Assembly: GCA_011048475.1 (NCBI GenBank)
Contig: DSDZ01000059.1
Span: forward strand, 1-24,103
From: Bacteroides sp.
GTDB lineage: Bacteria; Bacteroidota; Bacteroidia; Bacteroidales; GCA-2748055
Direction of reading: 5' to 3'
Length of the DNA: 24,103 nt
This document shows positions 21,684 through 24,103 of this stretch, piece after piece; within the stretch, counting starts at the first letter, position 1, and each line of letters begins with the position of its first letter. The notes beneath the pieces are model-generated. The model was given only the letters and a program-made list of their open reading frames with translations, did no database searches and had not been told where the DNA came from. Position numbers and translations under genes: made by a program.

Positions 21684-23186
21684 ATGTACTTATTGGGCTA
21701 TGATGTGGGAAGTTCCTCGGTAAAGGCGAGTCTGGTGGATGCGGATACGGGACGTTGTGCTGCCACCTCCTTTCATCCCAAGAAGGAGATGAAAATCGAT
21801 GCCCCGAGGGCCGGCTGGGCGGAACAGGACCCTGAACAGTGGTGGTCCAACCTGATCCTGGCCACTACCGATGTGCTGCAGTCAGCCGAAATCGATCCTT
21901 CGGCCATCGGAGCCATCGGCATCTCATACCAGATGCACGGACTGGTCATGGTTGACCGGAAGCACCATCTGCTGCGGCCGGCCATCATCTGGTGCGACAG
22001 CAGGGCGGTCCCCTTCGGGGAACATGCCATGCAGGCCATCGGCGAGGAAAAATGCCTTGCCCACCTGCTCAACTCACCGGGAAATTTTACCGCTTCGAAG
22101 CTGAGCTGGGTGATCATGAATGAACCCGGGACCTACGAGAAAGCATATAAAATCATGCTTCCCGGCGATTACATCGCCATGAAGATGACAGGCGAGATCA
22201 ACACCACCATCTCGGGGCTTTCGGAGGGCATCATGTGGGACTTCAGGAACAACTCCATTGCCGATTTTCTGCTGGAATACTACGGCATCCACCGGCACCT
22301 GATCCCGGAGATCGTCCCCACCTTCTCGGAACAGGGCCGGTTGTCGGCCCGGGCCGCGGATGAGCTGGGGCTGGTTCCCGGCATACAGATCTCCTACAGG
22401 GCGGGAGACCAGCCGAACAATGCATTTTCACTCAATGTGCTCAATCCGGGAGAGATCGCAGCCACGGCCGGCACTTCGGGAGTGGTATACGGGGTCAGCG
22501 ACGAGGTGAAATATGATCCCCGGAGCCGGGTTAACACCTTCGCCCATGTGAACCACAGCCAGGAGGTGAACCGCCTGGGCGTCCTGCTGTGCATCAACGG
22601 GTCCGGGATCCAGTATTCCTGGCTCAAGCAGAACCTCTCTGCTCCGGAAATGAATTATCCCGCGCTGAACGACCTCGCCATGGAAGCGCCCGTCGGCTCA
22701 GAGGGCCTGATCATGCTTCCTTTCGGCAACGGGGCGGAACGCATGCTGGGAAATCTGAATGTGGGCGGTACGGTCCGGAACATCAACTTCAATATACACG
22801 GATCACCACACCTGGTCAGGGCCGCCCAGGAAGGGGTTGTGTTTGCCATGCATTATGGAATACAGATCATGAAAGAGATCGGGATCCATCCCAGGGTGAT
22901 CAGGGCGGGACTCTCCAACATGTTCCTGAGCCCTGTTTTCAGGGATACCCTGGCCGGAATCTCCGGCGCCACCATCGAACTATACGATACGGACGGTTCC
23001 GTCGGAGCCGCCAACGGAGCCGGGATCGGATCGGGTACATTCAGCTCTTTTGAAGAAGCTTTTGAGAACCTCAACAAAATGATGGTGGTGGAGCCAGATG
23101 AAAAACATACAGGCAGTTACCAGGAAGCCTACCAGCGCTGGTCGGAGGTCCTCGGGGAATGCCTGGAACATCAACCGGAACCATAA
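21684..23186 (+). CDS. xylB: Xylulokinase
   Basis: 500-residue FGGY-family kinase phosphorylating D-xylulose with ATP. The N-terminal phosphate loop MYLLGYDVGSSSVKA contains D7, SYQMHG (about 81-86) matches the xylulokinase substrate-binding Met-His, and the catalytic base is D242 in AGDQPNN; these correspond to D6, M77/H78 and D233 of E. coli XylB. Later blocks TAGTSGVVYG and GLSNMFLSPVF are also typical. ATG 21684 is preferred to an in-frame TTG at 21672. Co-transcription with the TRAP genes (27 nt) and xylA (11 nt) is likely. KDG kinase would belong to another family, so this does not fill that gap. Confidence 0.92.
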   Translation: MYLLGYDVGSSSVKASLVDADTGRCAATSFHPKKEMKIDAPRAGWAEQDPEQWWSNLILATTDVLQSAEIDPSAIGAIGISYQMHGLVMVDRKHHLLRPAIIWCDSRAVPFGEHAMQAIGEEKCLAHLLNSPGNFTASKLSWVIMNEPGTYEKAYKIMLPGDYIAMKMTGEINTTISGLSEGIMWDFRNNSIADFLLEYYGIHRHLIPEIVPTFSEQGRLSARAADELGLVPGIQISYRAGDQPNNAFSLNVLNPGEIAATAGTSGVVYGVSDEVKYDPRSRVNTFAHVNHSQEVNRLGVLLCINGSGIQYSWLKQNLSAPEMNYPALNDLAMEAPVGSEGLIMLPFGNGAERMLGNLNVGGTVRNINFNIHGSPHLVRAAQEGVVFAMHYGIQIMKEIGIHPRVIRAGLSNMFLSPVFRDTLAGISGATIELYDTDGSVGAANGAGIGSGTFSSFEEAFENLNKMMVVEPDEKHTGSYQEAYQRWSEVLGECLEHQPEP

Positions 23187-23197
23187 ATTTCAAGAAA

Positions 23198-24103
23198 ATG
23201 GAATATTTAAAAGGAAACAAAGAGTACTTCCCGGGAATCGGGAGGATCAGATTTGAAGGCAGGGAATCGGACAATCCGCTGGCCTTCAAGTTCTATGATG
23301 AAAACAAGGTGATTGCCGGCAAGAGCATGAAAGAGCATCTGCGCTTTGCTGTTGCCTACTGGCACACTTTCTGCGGAACGGGACTGGATCCGTTTGGTCC
23401 GGGTACAAAGGACTTTCCCTGGGACAGGGGTAAAACCGACCTGGACAGGGCAAAGGATAAGATGGATGCAGCTTTCGAGTTCATCACCAAACTGGGAATG
23501 CCCTATTTCTGCTTCCACGATGTGGACCTGGTAGCCGAAGGGGATTCGGTACGGGAATACGAATCCAACCTCTCCGCCATGGTGGATTATGCCAGGCAGA
23601 AAATGGCCGATTCGGGTGTCAAATTGCTGTGGGGGACCGCCAATGTCTTTGGCAACCCGAGGTATATGAACGGGGCGGCCACCAATCCGGATTTCAAAGT
23701 ACTGCCCTGGGTGGCCACCCAGGTGAAGAACGCCCTGGATGCCACCATCGCCCTGGGCGGAGAGAACTATGTTTTCTGGGGAGGTCGTGAAGGGTATATG
23801 ACATTGCTGAACACCCAGATGAAGCGCGAGCAGGAACACCTGGCCCAGTTCCACATGGCCAGGGATTATGCCCGCAGCAACGGATTCAACGGTCCGTTCC
23901 TCATCGAGCCCAAGCCCATGGAACCCACCAAGCACCAGTATGACTACGATGCGGCCACGGTGGTGGGGTTCCTGAACAAGTATGGTCTGGAAGGGGATTT
24001 CAAACTGAATATCGAGGTGAACCATGCCACCCTGGCCGGACACACTTTCCAGCATGAACTGCAGGTAGCGGTGGACAATGACCTCTTCTGCAGCATTGAT
24101 GCA
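23198..24103 (+). CDS. xylA: Xylose isomerase (3' end beyond window)
   Basis: The first 302 codons of xylose isomerase, converting D-xylose to D-xylulose for XylB. The N-terminus MEYLKGNKEYFPGIGRIRFE, the active-site FCFHDVD (H107, D110, equivalent to H101 and D104 of E. coli XylA), WGGREGY, IEPKPMEPTKHQYDYD with the metal-ligand glutamate, and IEVNHATLAGHTF are all intact. It starts 11 nt after xylB. The right window edge cuts the frame after SIDA, before the remaining metal ligands of the C-terminal part. Confidence 0.95.
   Translation, partial: MEYLKGNKEYFPGIGRIRFEGRESDNPLAFKFYDENKVIAGKSMKEHLRFAVAYWHTFCGTGLDPFGPGTKDFPWDRGKTDLDRAKDKMDAAFEFITKLGMPYFCFHDVDLVAEGDSVREYESNLSAMVDYARQKMADSGVKLLWGTANVFGNPRYMNGAATNPDFKVLPWVATQVKNALDATIALGGENYVFWGGREGYMTLLNTQMKREQEHLAQFHMARDYARSNGFNGPFLIEPKPMEPTKHQYDYDAATVVGFLNKYGLEGDFKLNIEVNHATLAGHTFQHELQVAVDNDLFCSIDA

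Noticed and set aside
1..24103. Defence systems, prophage, IS elements, CRISPR, tRNA or rRNA
   Set aside because: No transposase, terminal repeats, spaced direct repeats or RNA gene sequence was recognised anywhere in the window.

Overview
This window looks like a chromosomal segment of a Bacteroidota bacterium with a fairly G+C-rich genome. The signs are TAnnTTTG-type -7 boxes, an outer-membrane DUF5686 protein, several Cys-anchored lipoproteins including the TRAP solute receptor, and gene sets typical of the phylum (SDR-type fructuronate reductase, UxaE, KduI/KdgF/KduD, DUF4861). Almost everything serves uronic-acid and xylose catabolism. No phage, IS, CRISPR, rRNA or tRNA was seen.

Layout. 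(1) 1-3947, minus strand: a first LacI-type regulator, an SDR fructuronate reductase, a LarA-family nickel epimerase/racemase and a PdxB-type dehydrogenase cut by the left edge, packed as one operon. (2) 3948-4097: divergent control region with a -33/-7 promoter and a CG-centred palindrome fitting a LacI operator. (3) 4098-6827, plus: tagaturonate epimerase (uxaE) and uronate isomerase (uxaC). (4) 6869-11435: a DUF5686 outer-membrane protein, an S41-like protease and, convergent and overlapping, a YhhN membrane protein; these are not obviously part of the sugar pathway. (5) 11492-15846, plus: a second LacI regulator behind its own palindrome, then kduI, kdgF, kduD and a DUF4861 lipoprotein. 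(6) 15850-17835, minus: a surface lipoprotein with a PKD domain and a threefold beta-helix repeat. (7) 17836-24103, plus: a second promoter carrying the same CAATCGATTG operator core, driving KDPG aldolase, a tripartite TRAP transporter (dctPQM), xylulokinase and xylose isomerase (cut by the right edge).

How they fit. UxaC isomerises glucuronate and galacturonate to fructuronate and tagaturonate, UxaE interconverts those two, and the SDR reduces fructuronate to mannonate. In parallel, KdgF, KduI and KduD take the unsaturated uronate released by polysaccharide lyases to 2-keto-3-deoxygluconate (KDG). After phosphorylation, KdgA would split it to pyruvate and glyceraldehyde 3-phosphate. The TRAP system plausibly imports the uronate, while XylA/XylB process xylose. 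The combination suggests growth on a polysaccharide containing both uronic acid and xylose, such as glucuronoxylan or ulvan (inference). Mannonate dehydratase (uxuA), KDG kinase (kdgK), polysaccharide lyases and SusC/D are not in the window. The LarA homologue, whose catalytic residues are intact, sits exactly where mannonate would need processing and is the most interesting unknown. A second clear result is a two-site regulon inferred from the shared operator.
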